The notes: generated by a model not told the origin, from the letters alone. A stretch of 64,000 bases of DNA from Conchocele bisecta (GCA_029237695.1 CM055274.1:21813505-21877504); one strand, 5' to 3'; positions 1 to 11,889 are shown, counted from the first letter of the stretch. A program made the numbers and translations.

Positions 1-1499
1 AGTAATAAAATATGCATATACCAATCACATATAATCTTATAATGTATGCAAATGTATGCATTCCATGACAATATAAATCATCACATGCTAATCATTTATA
101 AGCATATAGTGTAATGGTGTAGTACTAAAATGCACATTACCTTATGCAGGACATTTTGTCATAAACCAAGTATATTCGTGTAATGTTCTATCTATTTAGT
201 CTGTCTCTCAGAGGCAATATTAATTCAGAGAAACCCAGACTCACTTAATAACATCAATCACCGACATGAAGCCAACATAGCTATATTCGTCAATTTGCAT
301 TATCATTGAATATTATTGGCGTCATTGTATCAAAATTTAAGCTCAGTCCACGATATGTGGCAATGTTTCTATTAGCAAGGGATAGTGTTATAGTCACCAT
401 TATACATAGTAGCGGATGAATCGTATCTCGCTGTAGCTAGACTAATTATAAAAGAACGTAAAGTTGACCATTATATCGTGATGTATGCCAGTCATTATGT
501 ATTTACGCACTAAATGTTGTCTCGACTCGTATTAGTTTTATTAGTTTCATGTAGTGTGAGCAATATATACATTTACATGCTTTATTCCTGTTTCCATAAT
601 ATATGTTATCTACAACACAATTTACGAGATCAAATTATATTGCGATATGCATACATGTATAAGTCGCTCAAACACCATATTGTATAAATCCTGTTCTTTA
701 GTGAGTCTGACAAAACTGTACACTACATGTTTGTACTGTTCTGCTTGCTCATACAATAAAACATGTGTTGCAATAAAATGCGCTACTCTCAAACAAAATA
801 TATATTCACATACACAAAAGGGATTTTGTCATGTGCTGCACTATATAATGCGGAGCATATGCATACAGTATGCACTTCAAGACATACGAATCTCCTGCTC
901 CCATATCCTGGCAATAGTTCTCCATCCGTATGACTGTTTTATTTATCTCTGCACATGCTCTCAACCCAACTATCACACATACTCCCCATAAATTATATAC
1001 TAATATTCGAATAAGCTCGACTCTTTTACATCTGTAATTCACATAATATCCCTTTACAAAAGTGTATTAATTTCGTTAGCCTGTTCACTTATATGCAGTC
1101 ATTAATTAATCCTACGACCTTCACAAAACCAGCATACACTGTGTCTGTGTCTCATGCATGCAATACATATAATTATTATGCTCATTTTAAAATAACTTAT
1201 TTTTTAATGATTGATGCACACCGTTCATCTGCTCCGTTATTTTAATGTGGCTCATCCACTAGGTTTTGTTAATTCGGTGATTATATTCCATATTTGTTCT
1301 CAAGTTTCATTTTTACATTTTCTTATAATATGTAGTTAAAATTATTTTCGGCATAAATTCCGGGATATCATTTTTAATGCGTTTCAGTTGTAAAAAATAA
1401 TCAAGAAATTAGTTTATGGCATTCATCATAGCTAGAAAACCTGTAGTATAATAGTGCAAACGACACACACTTTGCGAGCTATAAATTTGCCATTTATTT
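1..1499. other. AT-rich non-coding stretch, nothing recognised
   Basis: The sequence is AT-rich. The short reading frames here (for example 647-991) have no splice context, no family pattern and many Cys, Tyr and His residues typical of chance translation. No palindromic element of the kinds seen elsewhere was recognised. Confidence 0.6.
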
Positions 1500-2235
1500 C
1501 AAAATGACGGACAACAGTCATCTTCAACTTGTACTAAAACTTCCATATTTTGACATTTATTCTTCTATGATCCTTGAAAGAAAATTGAATTCTGACTTTT
1601 AAATTAAATTTTGTAAACATATATTATCCGCCACATTTTCTAATATATCTTAGATTTGAGATACAATTTCTGTATTTTGCTATTCATTCTTCCATGACCT
1701 TTAGAAATGTGCATACAATAGATATAGACACAGTCCTAGCACTCGATGGTCCCATAGAAGAATAGAAAAAATGTAGCTTGAACTTAGTTCAACTTATATA
1801 TCGTCGGACATGTTTTCCAATATAGCAAATGGCGGCCGTCTTGAATATAAGATACAACTTCCATATTTTGATAGTTATTCTTCCATTACCATCAGAAACT
1901 TGCATACAACAGAAAAACAATTAATCAATCTAGAATTGAAATTTAGCCAAACGACTATTTCTTTCAGCCACATTTTCCAATATGGTTGTCGGCGGCCATC
2001 TGGGATTTGAAATACGACTTCTATATTTTCCAATAATTTCGCCATGACTCTTAGAAGCTTGCATACAACAGATAAATTTGAATCTTAACTTTAAATGGAA
2101 TTTAGCTAAACTTACAGATGATCGGCTATTTTTTTCCAATATGGCCGCCGGCGGCCATCTTGAAAATGAGATATAGCGTGTGTCGTTGGATAAAAAATGT
2201 TTCTATGGTCCTTAGGTACTTCCATACCAAAGCGG
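1500..2235. repeat. Diverged tandem repeat, about 155-bp period
   Basis: About five degenerate units follow each other (near 1,500, 1,640, 1,812, 1,975 and 2,130). Each has TTTTCCAATATGG, then GGCGGCCATCTTG, a block ending ACTTCCATATTTTGA, and CTTGCATACAACAGA. Later units keep the GGCGGCCATCTTG core best. The divergence suggests an old array. Confidence 0.7.
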
Positions 2236-2289
2236 ACCTTTGCATCATGACTTGAAGTCAATAGTCACTTAACAAGCCTACTACTTACC

Positions 2290-2490
2290 ATGCTGCATTA
2301 TTTGTCGTCTGCTGTTTATTTTTTAATTTCCTTTTGTCTCATCACAAAATCGTGTTTTGACAGTAGTTTATAATCATTTCCAACGGAAATGATTCTAAAG
2401 TGCTATCAAATGCTGTTTTATTCGAGAAACAAGGCACTGTATAAATTAAACAACAGCCGACGACAATGTTTGTTTCTCGCCTTCTAAGGG
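2290..2490. repeat. Inverted-repeat MITE, related copy at 57,920-58,090
   Basis: The outer parts carry GTCGTCTGCTGTTTA and, inverted, AACAACAGCCGACGAC. The centre holds the palindrome ATCATTTCCAACGGAAATGAT. The same centre and arms occur inside a pogo-like element near 57.9 kb. Confidence 0.6.
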
Positions 2491-2576
2491 TTAATGCGTT
2501 GTTATTTCGATGAGTGCATGTATGATGTTGTCAAACTGTTATATGTTAACGGCTTCTACCTAACAGAATACCTCTT

Positions 2577-3108
2577 GTGGCTGTGACTGAAGAAATGGGG
2601 CTTAAGGAATTTGCGACCAGTGTATCTCCTGATCAAATTGCACACACCTGTAGCCATAGAGCGATCTTTATTTCTTGATGGAACAGGGGCGGATCCAACA
2701 TTTGGGGAACGTGGGGGTGGGGTGTTGTCTTGTTGCGAAGATAACTCTTTCAATCTACTCCCGTACCGTCCGTAGCTATACTACGGACGGTACGGGAGTA
2801 ATTGCAAGAGTTACCGTTCGCAACTAGGGGGTTGTCCTATTTTCGAGTTCTTCGAAATGCACTTTCCTGTGTTTGACGGCATTTAAATTCAGACTCCAAA
2901 TGGTGGTAAACTGTGATCTGTGTAAACTCCGTGGCTGAACGGGGGGGGGGGTGCAACCCCGGAAACACCCCCCCCCCCTCCCCTGTGGAAGTATGGTGGA
3001 TGATTCATTGCTGAATGGCGACAGTCCTGACCATGATAAGACTATGCGGATCTGAATCTACACAGGTCGCAATAACCCATAGGCCTCATTTCTCCAGTCA
3101 TAGCCACG
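2577..3108. repeat. M9 repeat, interrupted copy
   Basis: 2,577-2,675 resembles the left part of M9 (TGTGGCTGTGACTGAAGAAA, then GCGACCAGTGT), and 2,991-3,108 resembles its right part, ending CATTTCTCCAGTCATAGCCAC. Between them lie a perfect hairpin (2,757-2,799), a run of about 12 G followed by a run of about 10 C (2,941-2,980), and unassigned sequence. Confidence 0.5.
2757..2799. repeat. Perfect 43-bp hairpin
   Basis: ACTCCCGTACCGTCCGTAG is followed by a five-base loop and its exact reverse complement. It is not one of the repeated families of this window and has no T-run after it, so I do not call it a terminator. Confidence 0.75.
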
Positions 3109-3179
3109 TATAAGAAATTGAAGGAAAATAATCTGTCAACGGTTTGTGCCTACAATTATTGTATCAATTATCATCCAAT

Positions 3180-3385
3180 GACGTACATGTACTGAATCAT
3201 ACACATTATATGAGACACGCCATGTGATTTTGTACCTTCGGACATCTACGTAATTTCATGAAATACGTTTACAACATTTACAATATATTTCATAAATAAA
3301 TAAAGTCAAAAGTTGACAAAGACTATGATTTCGCATGTACTCTGAAAATTGTGTCACCTTTTGACACCATTTATGGAAAATATTG
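3180..3385. repeat. M14 MITE, partial
   Basis: Contains ATGAGACACGCCATGTGATT, then TTTCATGAAATACG and a right part with GTCACCTTTTGACACCATTT. This matches the family near 46.5-47.07 kb and 61.8 kb. Confidence 0.55.
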
Positions 3386-3394
3386 TATATTGTG

Positions 3395-3545
3395 TCTGGT
3401 GCAGTCTGATCTGGGTCTACTCTGTTCGCAAAACAAAGTATGTGAGCTTTTCAGTAAGAAATAAACGCTGAAATACAGCGTAGGAGCCGATCTCTACCAA
3501 TAGATATGCAAAGGGAAATAACTAGCTATATACGATCCCTCATTG
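3395..3545. repeat. Interspersed repeat shared with 36,250-36,430
   Basis: CAGTCTGATCTGGGTCTACT, GTTCGCA, a block with AAGAAATAAACG, and ATAACTAGCTA followed by CGATCCC occur in the same order in both places. It resembles the M9 right half but has its own 3' part. Confidence 0.55.
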
Positions 3546-4122
3546 CGAGCCAAGGATAATTCCTGCTCTGGTACCTGTGAAGTATGTTTCCCGGCGTGCC
3601 TTCGTGCTTCCTTTTTCATGGCTGTCGCACATACAGTGGAACCTCTCTAAACCGGACACCCTGCGAGGTATGGCATAATAAATGGCAATACGATAAATGG
3701 CATACATATGATAAATGGCAATACTACCAGTAATCAATCAATGTACTGAAAGTACTGAAATATTTTGTCTCCACACAAACTGATCACTTGCGGGACTAGA
3801 GACTGAAAGTTGCATAGTTTCCCAATGATCATACAGAGGCAAATATACTGTGATGGTGCAAACCCATTCCCATCCATGCTTTTTCTCTAGAATAAATTAC
3901 TGCTTCGTATTTTCCTGAATTGAATATAATATAATATAACATAATTTTAATAAATATCGATATAATAGAATGGATGCGATTCCAATGGCTATTCGGGTGT
4001 CTGAATTACAAAATTGGTTTTGTTGAATTTGCGACCGGTGCAGCCCCTAGTGTCCGCGCAGCCTGATCAGGGTATACACTGTTCCCTATTGAATTAGGCA
4101 GAAATCAAAACAAGGCTACACC

Positions 4123-4365
4123 AGGGGCTCGTTTCACTAAACTTCGTACGACTAAATGTTTGTAAGTTCAAATTTAGAATCGTCTGGAAATGTCAATTGA
4201 TGGATTTACATTTATTGAGCATAGGCTGCATATGCAGCCTATGCTCAATAAATGTAAATCCACTAAATTTTTACAAGAAAACAGTATTAATGTGAAATTA
4301 CAGACTATCATAATTTTGCACTTACGAACATTTTATTCGTACGAAGTTTAGTGAAACGACCCCCT
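4123..4365. repeat. M4 MITE, full-length
   Basis: About 243 bp with terminal inverted repeats (GTTTCACTAAACTTCGTACG at the left and its complement at the right). A central palindrome around GCATAGGCTGCATATGCAGC is flanked by arms reading ATTTACATTTATTGAGC. Full or nearly full copies lie at 13,275, 16,065, 30,602, 35,499, 50,209 and 53,370. Confidence 0.85.
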
Positions 4366-4429
4366 AATTTGTAGCGATGTAATCATGGGACCCGCTCGAT
4401 ACAACGTGAAACCAGAATCAGAGCTGATC

Positions 4430-4690
4430 AGGAGCCGATTTCACCAACATTGCAAAGTATACTTATCTAGCAAAGTATACTTTGAGGGAGTACTCATTTA
4501 TTTTTTCCAAAATGCATTATTTCATATAGAACTAACGACTGCATATATTTGATGATTACAAATATACAGAATTATTATACTGAATTTATTACATTATCAC
4601 AGCCAAAATGGCTGTGATAATGTAATAAATTCAGTATAATAAAAATTAATAAATTTATCCTTAAATTGAAAATTTCTCCCTCAAATCAGG
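4430..4690. repeat. M11 MITE with perfect central palindrome
   Basis: Starts GATTTCACCAACATTGCAAA and contains a perfect palindrome of about 62 bp (4,578-4,640, centre CAGCCAAAATGGCTG). The right end is cut at 4,690 by a short M4 fragment (4,690-4,728). Related copies lie at 10,745, 27,640 and 60,355. Confidence 0.75.
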
Positions 4691-4728
4691 GGGTCGTTTC
4701 ACTAAACTTCGTACGAATAAAATGTATC

Positions 4729-5006
4729 TGTATCCTTATAGCTGAGACCCGGCCATTATAAAATATGGCCACAATAACAGCCCATTCTGTCCTCGCGTTT
4801 CGCGAATAACACGGGAATAAAAGGATAATCCTGGTCAAAGTAGGTATATTTTGTGTATGTTTATTATTGGTCTGTGCAAGTTTTATGATATAACTGCGAA
4901 GTATTAAACCGCTAACTCGTCACTAAATGCCAGGACAGACTGGCTGTTGTTGTGACCATATTTTGTAATGGCCGTGTCTCAGCAATACGGTATAAGGATA
5001 CAGATA
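4729..5006. repeat. Inverted-repeat element, about 278 bp
   Basis: The left end reads ATCTGTATCCTTATAGCTGA and GACCCGGCCATTATAAAATA. The right end carries the imperfect reverse complement, ending CGGTATAAGGATACAGAT. Only this copy was noticed in the window. Confidence 0.7.
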
Positions 5007-5261
5007 TTATAAGAGACAGATGACTTGTTGATAACGGTGTTTCCACAGTTTGGAAGGACCGCTAATTTTCGCGCCAAACATGTTGACGTCCACACCGCCA
5101 CGATAACAAGAACAACGCACCGTTGACACGTGACATTACGAGGGACCGCCGGCTGAGAAAAAGTGGTTTACAACATTCACAACAAACGGAGCACCTTATA
5201 TTAGCGATAATTTAACACGATATTTGTAAAACGATGTTACTTGTTTCATAAGACACGATAC

Positions 5262-5650
5262 TACAGTGGAATCCCGCTAAATCGGACAGCCTGGGGACCC
5301 CATAGTGATTACTGTCTGTTCAACGTTTTGCTGCCGACGAACATTTGGCCATTAAACACATTACATCTTAAAAATATTTTAAAAGTAAGTACTTTTTCAT
5401 CAATAACACAAATCTATTTTTATCCCCCATGTTAAATTCCCATAGGAAAATCGTTTTTTCGCAATAACATCAATATTTGATGGAATTTCATCAAATAATT
5501 TTTTTTTTTTAATTTAATTTTTTTTGGTGAGGGTGACTTTTGGTTGTTATTGATGAAAAAGTACTTACTTTTAAATATGTTTAAGATTTAATGTGTTCAA
5601 TAGCCAAAAGTTTGTCGGCAGCAAAACGTGGAACAGAAGTAAATTTGATG
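5262..5650. repeat. PG fragment plus M5-like element
   Basis: 5,262-5,300 is a diverged PG end (CAGTGGAATCCCGCTAAATC). 5,305-5,645 has TGCTGCCGACGAACATTTGG at the left and its complement (TTTGTCGGCAGCAAAACG) at the right. This is the same subfamily as 54,715-55,240. Confidence 0.65.
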
Positions 5651-5730
5651 GCTTTCAATTTACTTTATTTCATTGTTCTGTCTGTTCATGACGGAAAATG
5701 ACAAACAAATGATCATTGAGTGCTTAATTA

Positions 5731-6362
5731 CAGTGGAACCCCTTTAAACCGGACACCATGTAAACCCCCATACTGATTACATTTGATGGGTTTCAATGTA
5801 CATGTACAGTGGGGTCGTGTACACACGAACGAACACGACAGGTTGGAACCAACCTGTCCTGTTCGTTCGTGTGTGCACTTACACGCTGACCGCATTGTAC
5901 TTTATTTCATTGTTCTGTCTATTCATGACGGAAAATGACAAAAAAGATCATTGAGTGCTTACTTACAGTGGAACCCCTTTAAACCGGACACCCTGGGGAC
6001 TCCCAGGGTGTCCGGTTTGGAGAGGTTCCACTGTATTTTCCGAATGCTGCATCCTATTTATTTCATAAAATACTGCATAATATACATTGACGTTGTACTG
6101 GTCATCTCGAGTGGTCACAGTTACATAAATGTAATATTTTTTAAAATGTATTTATCTACAATACTTACAGTGGGGTCAGCGTGTAAGTGCACACACGAAC
6201 GAACACGACAGATTGTTTCAACCTGTCGTGTTCGTTCGTGTGTGTACTTACACGCTGACCCCACTGTACACACACGCACTTGTGGAAATACTTTCGTTGG
6301 CGTATATGTAGGCTTGACGATCCTTAATACAGTGGAACCTGTCTAAACCGGACACCTTGGCA
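5731..6362. repeat. Cluster of two P1 palindromes and three PG elements
   Basis: PG ends lie at 5,731-5,760 and 6,330-6,362, and a complete 69-bp PG hairpin lies at 5,966-6,034. P1 palindromes lie at 5,807-5,897 (diverged) and 6,168-6,266 (near-perfect, flanked by TA). Several elements with TA targets have landed in about 600 bp. Confidence 0.8.
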
Positions 6363-6589
6363 GTTCCCCCAGGGTGAAATTGTTTATCAGAATGTGCATG
6401 CTGATCGGGCTATACCTTCGCGCCGTCTGGCCAGGGTATGTGCTGTTCGCCATTTGTTCAGCAAAATGTTCATCATTCCCGTAAGAAATAAGTCCGGTCC
6501 AGCAAATCAGGAGCGATGTTCACAGGCCTGATTTAGCATATGCCATATTTCTCTAGTCACAGGTAATGTGTCTTATGGCATGTGTGGTC

Positions 6590-8077
6590 TGCCTACTGTC
6601 TGTTTCACGAAACCTGCCCATAGTTTACGGATATCTAAACGAACAATACACAAACATTTTTTTGATAATATTAAATTTAAGCAAAGTTTAAGAATGAGAC
6701 ATTTTATTTCGTGAAATTTGGTACAATATTGTTTTTATTGAGAAAAAAACAATTTCCTTATGCTTTTTAGCCAGGTTTTTTGGAAAAAAATCCAGGCTAT
6801 TGGATTTGCGAAAGCCGGGCGGGCAGGCGGGCGGGCGGGCGGGCGGCGTCCACAATCAATGTTAAGTTTGAGTCCATTTCTTTGTTACTGTACCACCTAG
6901 GACCACCAAACTTTCACAACTTCATAATCAAGGGGTGCCCACTACATATCACTATCCAACATGTTACCTTTTTTTGAACTTGACCTATTTTTTCCGCGCA
7001 GTCGACTTAGCCATTTTCAATGTTAAGTTTTCGCGTTTACAATGCTAAGTTTTCGTGTTTAAGTCCATTTCTTTGGTACTGTATCACCTAGGACCACCAA
7101 ACTTTCACAGCTTCATAACCAAGGGGTGCCTACCACATACAACTATCCAACATGTGACCATTTGTTTTCACCTATTATTTCTGCGTAATTGACTAAGCCA
7201 TTTTCAACGTTAACTTTTTAACGTGCGTCTGGTTAAAGTTTGTTGGTTAAAAGTTTTTCGTTATACTATATCTCTGCAACTGCTTCGCCCATTACCTTGA
7301 AACTTCACATGGGTGTTTATCATCATCCATATTTTCATTCTACCCCTAACCGTGCGGCCCCTGTGCCCAATGTCAAGGTCAAATTACTTTGAATTGTTTT
7401 GTTAAAGTTTGTTCGTGTACTATATCTCTGCAACTGCTTCACCCATTACTTTGATACTTCACATGGGTGTTTATCATCATTGTCGCGCCCGCTTGCGGAA
7501 AGCGTGATGTCGTCGGCATTTTGGCATACGTCCGTTCGTCCGTCCGTCCGTCCGTACGTCCGTGTGTCCGGTGAAAGTTGTTTCGTTAAAGTTTTTCTAT
7601 CTACTATATCTATTTTGTTAGTGTCCATGCCTCGCCCCAAGGCGCGACATGCAGGCCACGGCCATCTAGTCTACACAAAGTGGGTATAATTATGTTATCC
7701 AAGTGTCTATGCTTGGAAAAAACCTGGCCTTCGTGGCTTTGCCTCGTTTCTTGTTATTTTCAGAAATACTTGACGGATTTTAAAAATAATAATTAACTTT
7801 TGTTTTCTTAGTTGAATCATTCCAAACTATCTACATTGTATCCAGGTTTCAGAGTAAATTTTCAAAATGTTTCCTTTTTCGACTTCTCCTCCAGGTTCTT
7901 CTTCTCCTATTCCTTAAAAATCAATTTTTCATAATAAAATCCATATTTGACCAAATCTCACGAAATAAAATTAAAAGTTGATAATATTTAATATTATCGA
8001 AAGAAAATATTATTGTTGCATTGCTTGAATGGTCGTAAAATTTGGGCAGGTTTCGTGAAACAGACAGTAGCCCCTGC
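6590..8077. repeat. M5 MITE split by a nested insertion
   Basis: The left end CTACTGTCTGTTTCACGAAA and its inverted right end at 8,050-8,077 (GTTTCGTGAAACAGACAGTA) enclose about 500 bp of M5 sequence plus a nested insertion. The counterpart in unit B (23,705-24,165) lacks the nested part. Confidence 0.8.
6768..7750. mobile_element. Nested 0.98-kb insertion found only in unit A
   Basis: This block is absent from the aligned position in unit B (near 23,893), so it is an insertion in A or a clean loss in B. It begins AGCCAGGTTTTTTGG and ends with the near-inverse GGAAAAAACCTGGCC. Inside are a GGGC run, two diverged copies of a roughly 190-bp block (CACCTAGGACCACCAAACTT at about 6,893 and 7,085), two copies of CTATATCTCTGCAACTGCTT (7,269 and 7,424) and a CCGT microsatellite (7,528-7,558). 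No transposase frame is visible, so it looks non-autonomous. Confidence 0.65.
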
Positions 8078-8129
8078 ACTGCTATCACTCCCCTGCAACT
8101 GATAAAGATTTATACAATTTGTAGGACTT

Positions 8130-8510
8130 ACGACGTGTTTTTCGCTGGTTGAATGGCGAACCGTGCAGACCCTGAACAGGCTGCAAAATGGCAGTCTGGA
8201 CTGGGTTTACTCTGGTTGTACATTCCAAAATACAAGTTTCTCCAGTTACTGTCATACATAATTATGCTGAACACGGAGAAGTGTAGTTGTGATTGAAGAA
8301 ATGGGAGTTTATGAGATTTGTGACGAGTGTAGTTCCTGATTAAATAACACACCCCAGTAGCCTGAAAACGATTTATATGGCTTGTAAGAAGCGTGGCGGG
8401 TGTTTCATTGAACTGTGTAGATCCTGATCAGACTGTGCATCCGCACAGTCTGATCAGGATCTACACTGTTCGCAAAACCCATAATCCTCATTCCTCCCAT
8501 CACGCAAGCA
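8130..8510. repeat. M9 repeats, two adjoining copies
   Basis: The first part (8,130-8,260) has GGTTGAATGGCGAACCGTGC. The second (8,280-8,510) runs from GTAGTTGTGATTGAAGAAAT to CATTCCTCCCATCACG. It includes a palindrome at about 8,414-8,477 built on GATCAGACTGTGCATCCGCA. Counterpart in unit B: 24,210-24,625. Confidence 0.7.
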
Positions 8511-8519
8511 AAACTTTAT

Positions 8520-8700
8520 AGAGAGCCCGCTATACTGGCCATGGACGGCACTACGTCAGTTTCGCCCGGTCGTGTCAATTAGCGGGCGCTAAATGGCAGC
8601 TGGGCGACGGATGGACTTCAGCTGCCCGGGCTCCTACATATAGGGGCAAGACACGGCGGTTGGGCAGTATCGCTTGGACATTCGACCCGATACATGGTTG
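8520..8700 (+). promoter_or_regulatory. GC-rich segment upstream of an unidentified plus-strand exon, possible promoter
   Basis: This stretch is clearly richer in G and C than its neighbours and is conserved at 24,640-24,830. It contains the short palindrome TTAGCGGGCGCTAA and a weak TATA-like ACATATAGGGG at about 8,635. It lies about 290-460 bp before the ATG at 8,986. Promoter function is inference from position and composition only. Confidence 0.25.
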
Positions 8701-8985
8701 TACTGGCGCAGATTTCAATAATATCGCGAAATCACATGTTTAATACATTTAAACTAATATTTGTAAAATTGCACAATCTTCTGTTGATGAAAAAACGAAA
8801 GAAAAATGCTTCTTTCGCAAATGAGTTTTCTTTAGTATGAAATTCGGTCATTTAACAATACTTTAAATTTGTTTTTGCACTTTTTAAATATTTTTGTTTA
8901 GCAAATACTAAGAACAAGTAAAGCAACAAAATGGTGTATGTACGTATATTGAAGTGCAAATTATTTTAGAAATCTGTTCCAAACC

Positions 8986-9093
8986 ATGATGTCAGAAACA
9001 TACACTGTGTATGATAGACATACGGGTAGAGGCACAACAGACGGCCACATGAACGGAAAGACGGACACCAGGACAACAGCATATGGTGTACAG
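8986..9093 (+). CDS. Candidate first coding exon, unidentified protein (unit A copy)
   Basis: An ATG in a good start context (AAACCATGATG) opens 36 codons, starting MMSETYTVYDRHTGRGTT. They end in CAG at a consensus 5' splice site, GTAAGC. The peptide is hydrophilic, rich in Thr, Gly and Asp, with no signal sequence or membrane segment. I do not recognise the family and found no convincing downstream exon before the EPDR 3' end. The unit B copy at 25,732 keeps the frame and splice site and differs in TDG versus TAG at residues 18-20. It could be a short regulatory exon, a chance frame, or the start of a gene whose other exons are too small for me to see. Confidence 0.35.
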
Positions 9094-9229
9094 GTAAGCA
9101 GCATGTATTGTGACGATCTTAACGCCAGTACTCGTATTTTAACCTATTTTATATAAAAGTAATATGAACAATTTTGAGTATGATATTTATTTTTTCGATA
9201 TTTCTATCTCTTTTATATTTCTGTTCGGA

Positions 9230-9300
9230 AGTATATGTTATTACCACTCATATGAACCGTCTCGGCGAGACGGTTCAAATGAGTGGTAGCAACATATACT
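9230..9300. repeat. P2 palindrome
   Basis: A near-perfect palindrome of about 71 bp running AGTATATGTT, then CCACTCATATGAACCG, with centre TCTCGGCGAGA and the inverse arm. Copies lie at 11,752, 14,193, 19,739 (one arm degraded), 25,976, 28,649, 31,594 and 41,789. Degenerate forms lie at 17,240 and 36,965. Confidence 0.85.
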
Positions 9301-9682
9301 TTTATGGTGAAATAAACACAATAATCAGATGTGTCTCCCTCCCAAAGAAAGCATGGTATGCACTGTTTAGTGCTTCATAATGAGTTGACTGGTAATTAAA
9401 ATAAGTGATAGGAACTTGTAGGATTTTTTTCTAAAATAAAACAATGCTGGATGGGATGGGAAATTTATCAACAGTTTTTGACAAGATACATAAACCAACA
9501 TGCCCTATTTACTTCAAAGCACCATTGAATGTATTCTATGCACTTCTAAACTTCTAAAAACATCCGGGGGTTACTATTTAAATGTTTATAATACTGAAGC
9601 AAGAGCTCTTTATTGCGTCAGTATTACATGTACATTGTATAAACATGTTTTTCCACCGATGGTTACTAAATTATTTTATTTA

Positions 9683-10045
9683 AAGGTACATGTCCACTCA
9701 GTAGGCACAGCAAGTTCTTTATATCAGAGACATCATCTGAGACACTTTCTGGCAAAATAAACATTCATCCACCATTACCTGACGTATTGATTGGCATTAT
9801 GCTACAATTTATATCAGACGTAAATGACGTAAATTTCCACACTGATATCAGGGGCGATAACCATGTTTCCTTAAAATGATCATACTTAATAATATGTCGA
9901 AAATATTATTTTCGCAGGTGGCGCATTTAATTAGTATAAATAATAAAAAAAATACCATGTCTCATTTGCATATGAAAATAGCCTGATACCACCGCGAGTC
10001 ACTATCAGTAAAATAAATATTACTAAATTATTATATCTGTATAGG
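9683..10045. repeat. M12 MITE, right end missing
   Basis: Starts AAAGGTACATGTCCACTCAG and carries the family body with TCAGGGGCGATAACCATG. In unit B the same element (26,418-26,920) continues through a further palindrome to its inverted end. Here about 135 bp are missing at the junction with the next M10 copy. Confidence 0.7.
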
Positions 10046-10270
10046 GATTTTTAGCGGTTTATGCAAACAGTGCAGATCCAGATGAGCCGGCTCGTAACGA
10101 GCCGTCTCATCAGGATCTGCACTGTTTAAAAGTAATTTTCATATTTTTTGACAACAACAAATACCCCTTTTTATAAGTGGAATAGTCTGAAAATCATTTT
10201 GCGATGATTAAATTGGTTGCAAAATTAACATATCGCAGCCCATTCAGTCAGTCAGGGGTGAAAGGGTTAA
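10045..10270. repeat. M10 MITE
   Basis: Contains AGCGGTTTATGCAAACAGTG, the palindrome GAGCCGGCTCGTAACGAGCC and a right end in AAAGGGTTAA. Family copies lie at 11,345, 26,920, 28,242, 59,838, 60,085 and 63,075. Confidence 0.8.
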
Positions 10271-10499
10271 ACAGTAAGTAGGAACATGTATTCTACTGAA
10301 TGCATCAACTACAGAGTACACTGTGTCGTTAGTTACATGATTTGTTCATCATTTCGGCACTTCTTGTTGTTATTATCAGATTACTGCGTAGATTTATTGT
10401 TATCGTGAAGCTGTGCACAGTCGACATTTTGCGCGGAATAATTCAAATGAAAACGCGGGTCGGAATTGACAAATTCATACCTGTTCAACTTACATTGTA

Positions 10500-10600
10500 T
10501 AAAACGTTATTGTTAACATATTGGGTTTTTAAGGAATTAAATGCGATGGAGCGCTAGCGACCGCAGCATTTAGTTCCTGGAAAATCCAATATGTGATCAA
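10500..10600. repeat. Imperfect hairpin of about 80 bp
   Basis: CATATTGGGTTTTTAAGG at the left pairs with the right arm GGAAAATCCAATATG around the centre GGAGCGCTAGCGACC. It is conserved in unit B at about 27,412-27,495. Confidence 0.6.
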
Positions 10601-10744
10601 TTACATACTTATAGTAATTTTCAATAACCCCCGAAGGGAAGCACATTTAATACACATTGTTTTAAAGTCACTCTTTTTATTAAATTTTCGACCACATGGT
10701 CTTTATCAAAATAGTGTGAAAATGTAATGATGATTAAAAGTATG

Positions 10745-11118
10745 CATAATTATTATACTGCTTGAAATGGCTGTGATAAGGTAATAAATTCAGTATAATA
10801 ACAAATGAAAAATTTATCCTAAAATTGGAAATTTCTCCCTCAAAGTAAACGTTGCTAGATAAGTATACTTTGCAATGTTGGTGAAATAGGCTACAGTATA
10901 CAGCTTATGCAATCGGTGCACGCTTGGCACAAAATGGTTTCAATGCACTTACGGTATGTCGTACACATTGTCAGAGAAACCATTGATATACATGTACCAC
11001 GTTTTCCAATTAGTTGGAAGTCGTCATTCTTTTGTCTGGTACCCATCTACAGTGAAACCTCTCTAAACCGGACACCCTGGGAAGTCCCCAGGGTGTCCGG
11101 TTTAGAGAGATTTCACTG
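10745..11118. repeat. M11 remnant followed by a PG hairpin
   Basis: 10,745-10,895 is M11 with its central palindrome partly collapsed. 11,050-11,118 is a 69-bp PG hairpin (CAGTGAAACCTCTCTAAACC and inverse) flanked by TA. The region between them is unassigned. Confidence 0.7.
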
Positions 11119-11344
11119 TAAGTAAATGAACAAAGAGGAGCTACGGTAGGACATACTTCTGTGACTCGACACGCCGTGCTGGTTTTGTAAGATGGTCATT
11201 GGTGGTGATGACGTCCAATGGCTATCTCTCATCACCGTACGGTGTCGTCGGCGGCGGCAATGGCGGCACACGGGCAATGGACACGGGACGGAACAGATAG
11301 GCCACTTGCAGACAAGTCGAAGTCATATATATCGAATGATGCTT

Positions 11345-11585
11345 AACCCTTTGTACCCGAAAGCTATAGCGGGGTTTGCAAACAATACAGATCCAGATGA
11401 GCCGGCTCGTGACGAGCCGTCTCATTAGGATCTGCACTTTTTGCAAGTAATTTTCATAGTTTTAGTACAAAAACACCCCCTTTACAGAAATGGAATAATC
11501 TGAAAATCAATTTGTGACGATTGGATTGGTCGGAAAATTAGCATATCACAGTCCATTCCTGTAACTCAGGATTGAAAGGGTTAAA
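11345..11585. repeat. M10 MITE
   Basis: Full-length copy running from AACCCTTTGTACCCGAAAGC to GATTGAAAGGGTTAA with a central GCCGGCTCGTGACGAGCC palindrome. Confidence 0.8.
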
Positions 11586-11626
11586 GTAGCTATCAACAGA
11601 ATTCGTATGCTTGTATCCCATAAATA

Positions 11627-11889
11627 CAGTGGGGTCAGCGTGTAAGTGCACACACGAACGAACACGACAGGTTGGAACGCTGACCCCACTGTATTTCATG
11701 TATAAACAAAAAATGTAAATATTTTTCTGCATTTTTTCTCATTTCGCATCAAAAGTGTATGTTGTTACCACTCAGTTGAACCGTCTCGGCGAGACGGTTC
11801 AACTGAGTGGTAACAACATACACTTTGGGTGGGTAGCTAACCAACCTGTCGTGTTCGTTCCTGTGTGCACTTACACTCTGACCCCACTG
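11627..11889. repeat. Broken P1, P2 and half P1 in a row
   Basis: 11,627-11,691 is the P1 left arm fused to the last 14 bases of its right arm. 11,752-11,826 is a perfect P2 palindrome. 11,840-11,889 is a lone P1 right arm. The same arrangement is preserved at 28,524-28,786, so it predates the duplication or was copied by gene conversion. Confidence 0.8.

Noticed and set aside
2941..2980. G-run and C-run as a regulatory quadruplex, with other G-runs at 13,857, 19,021, 31,181 and 40,491
   Set aside because: Homopolymer tracts with no promoter or gene nearby that they could be tied to; lengths vary between the units like slippage.
8414..8477. Strong hairpins as RNA genes or terminators, also 2,757-2,799 and 4,578-4,640
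   Set aside because: Most belong to repeated MITE families, none is followed by a T-run, and none has tRNA or snRNA features.
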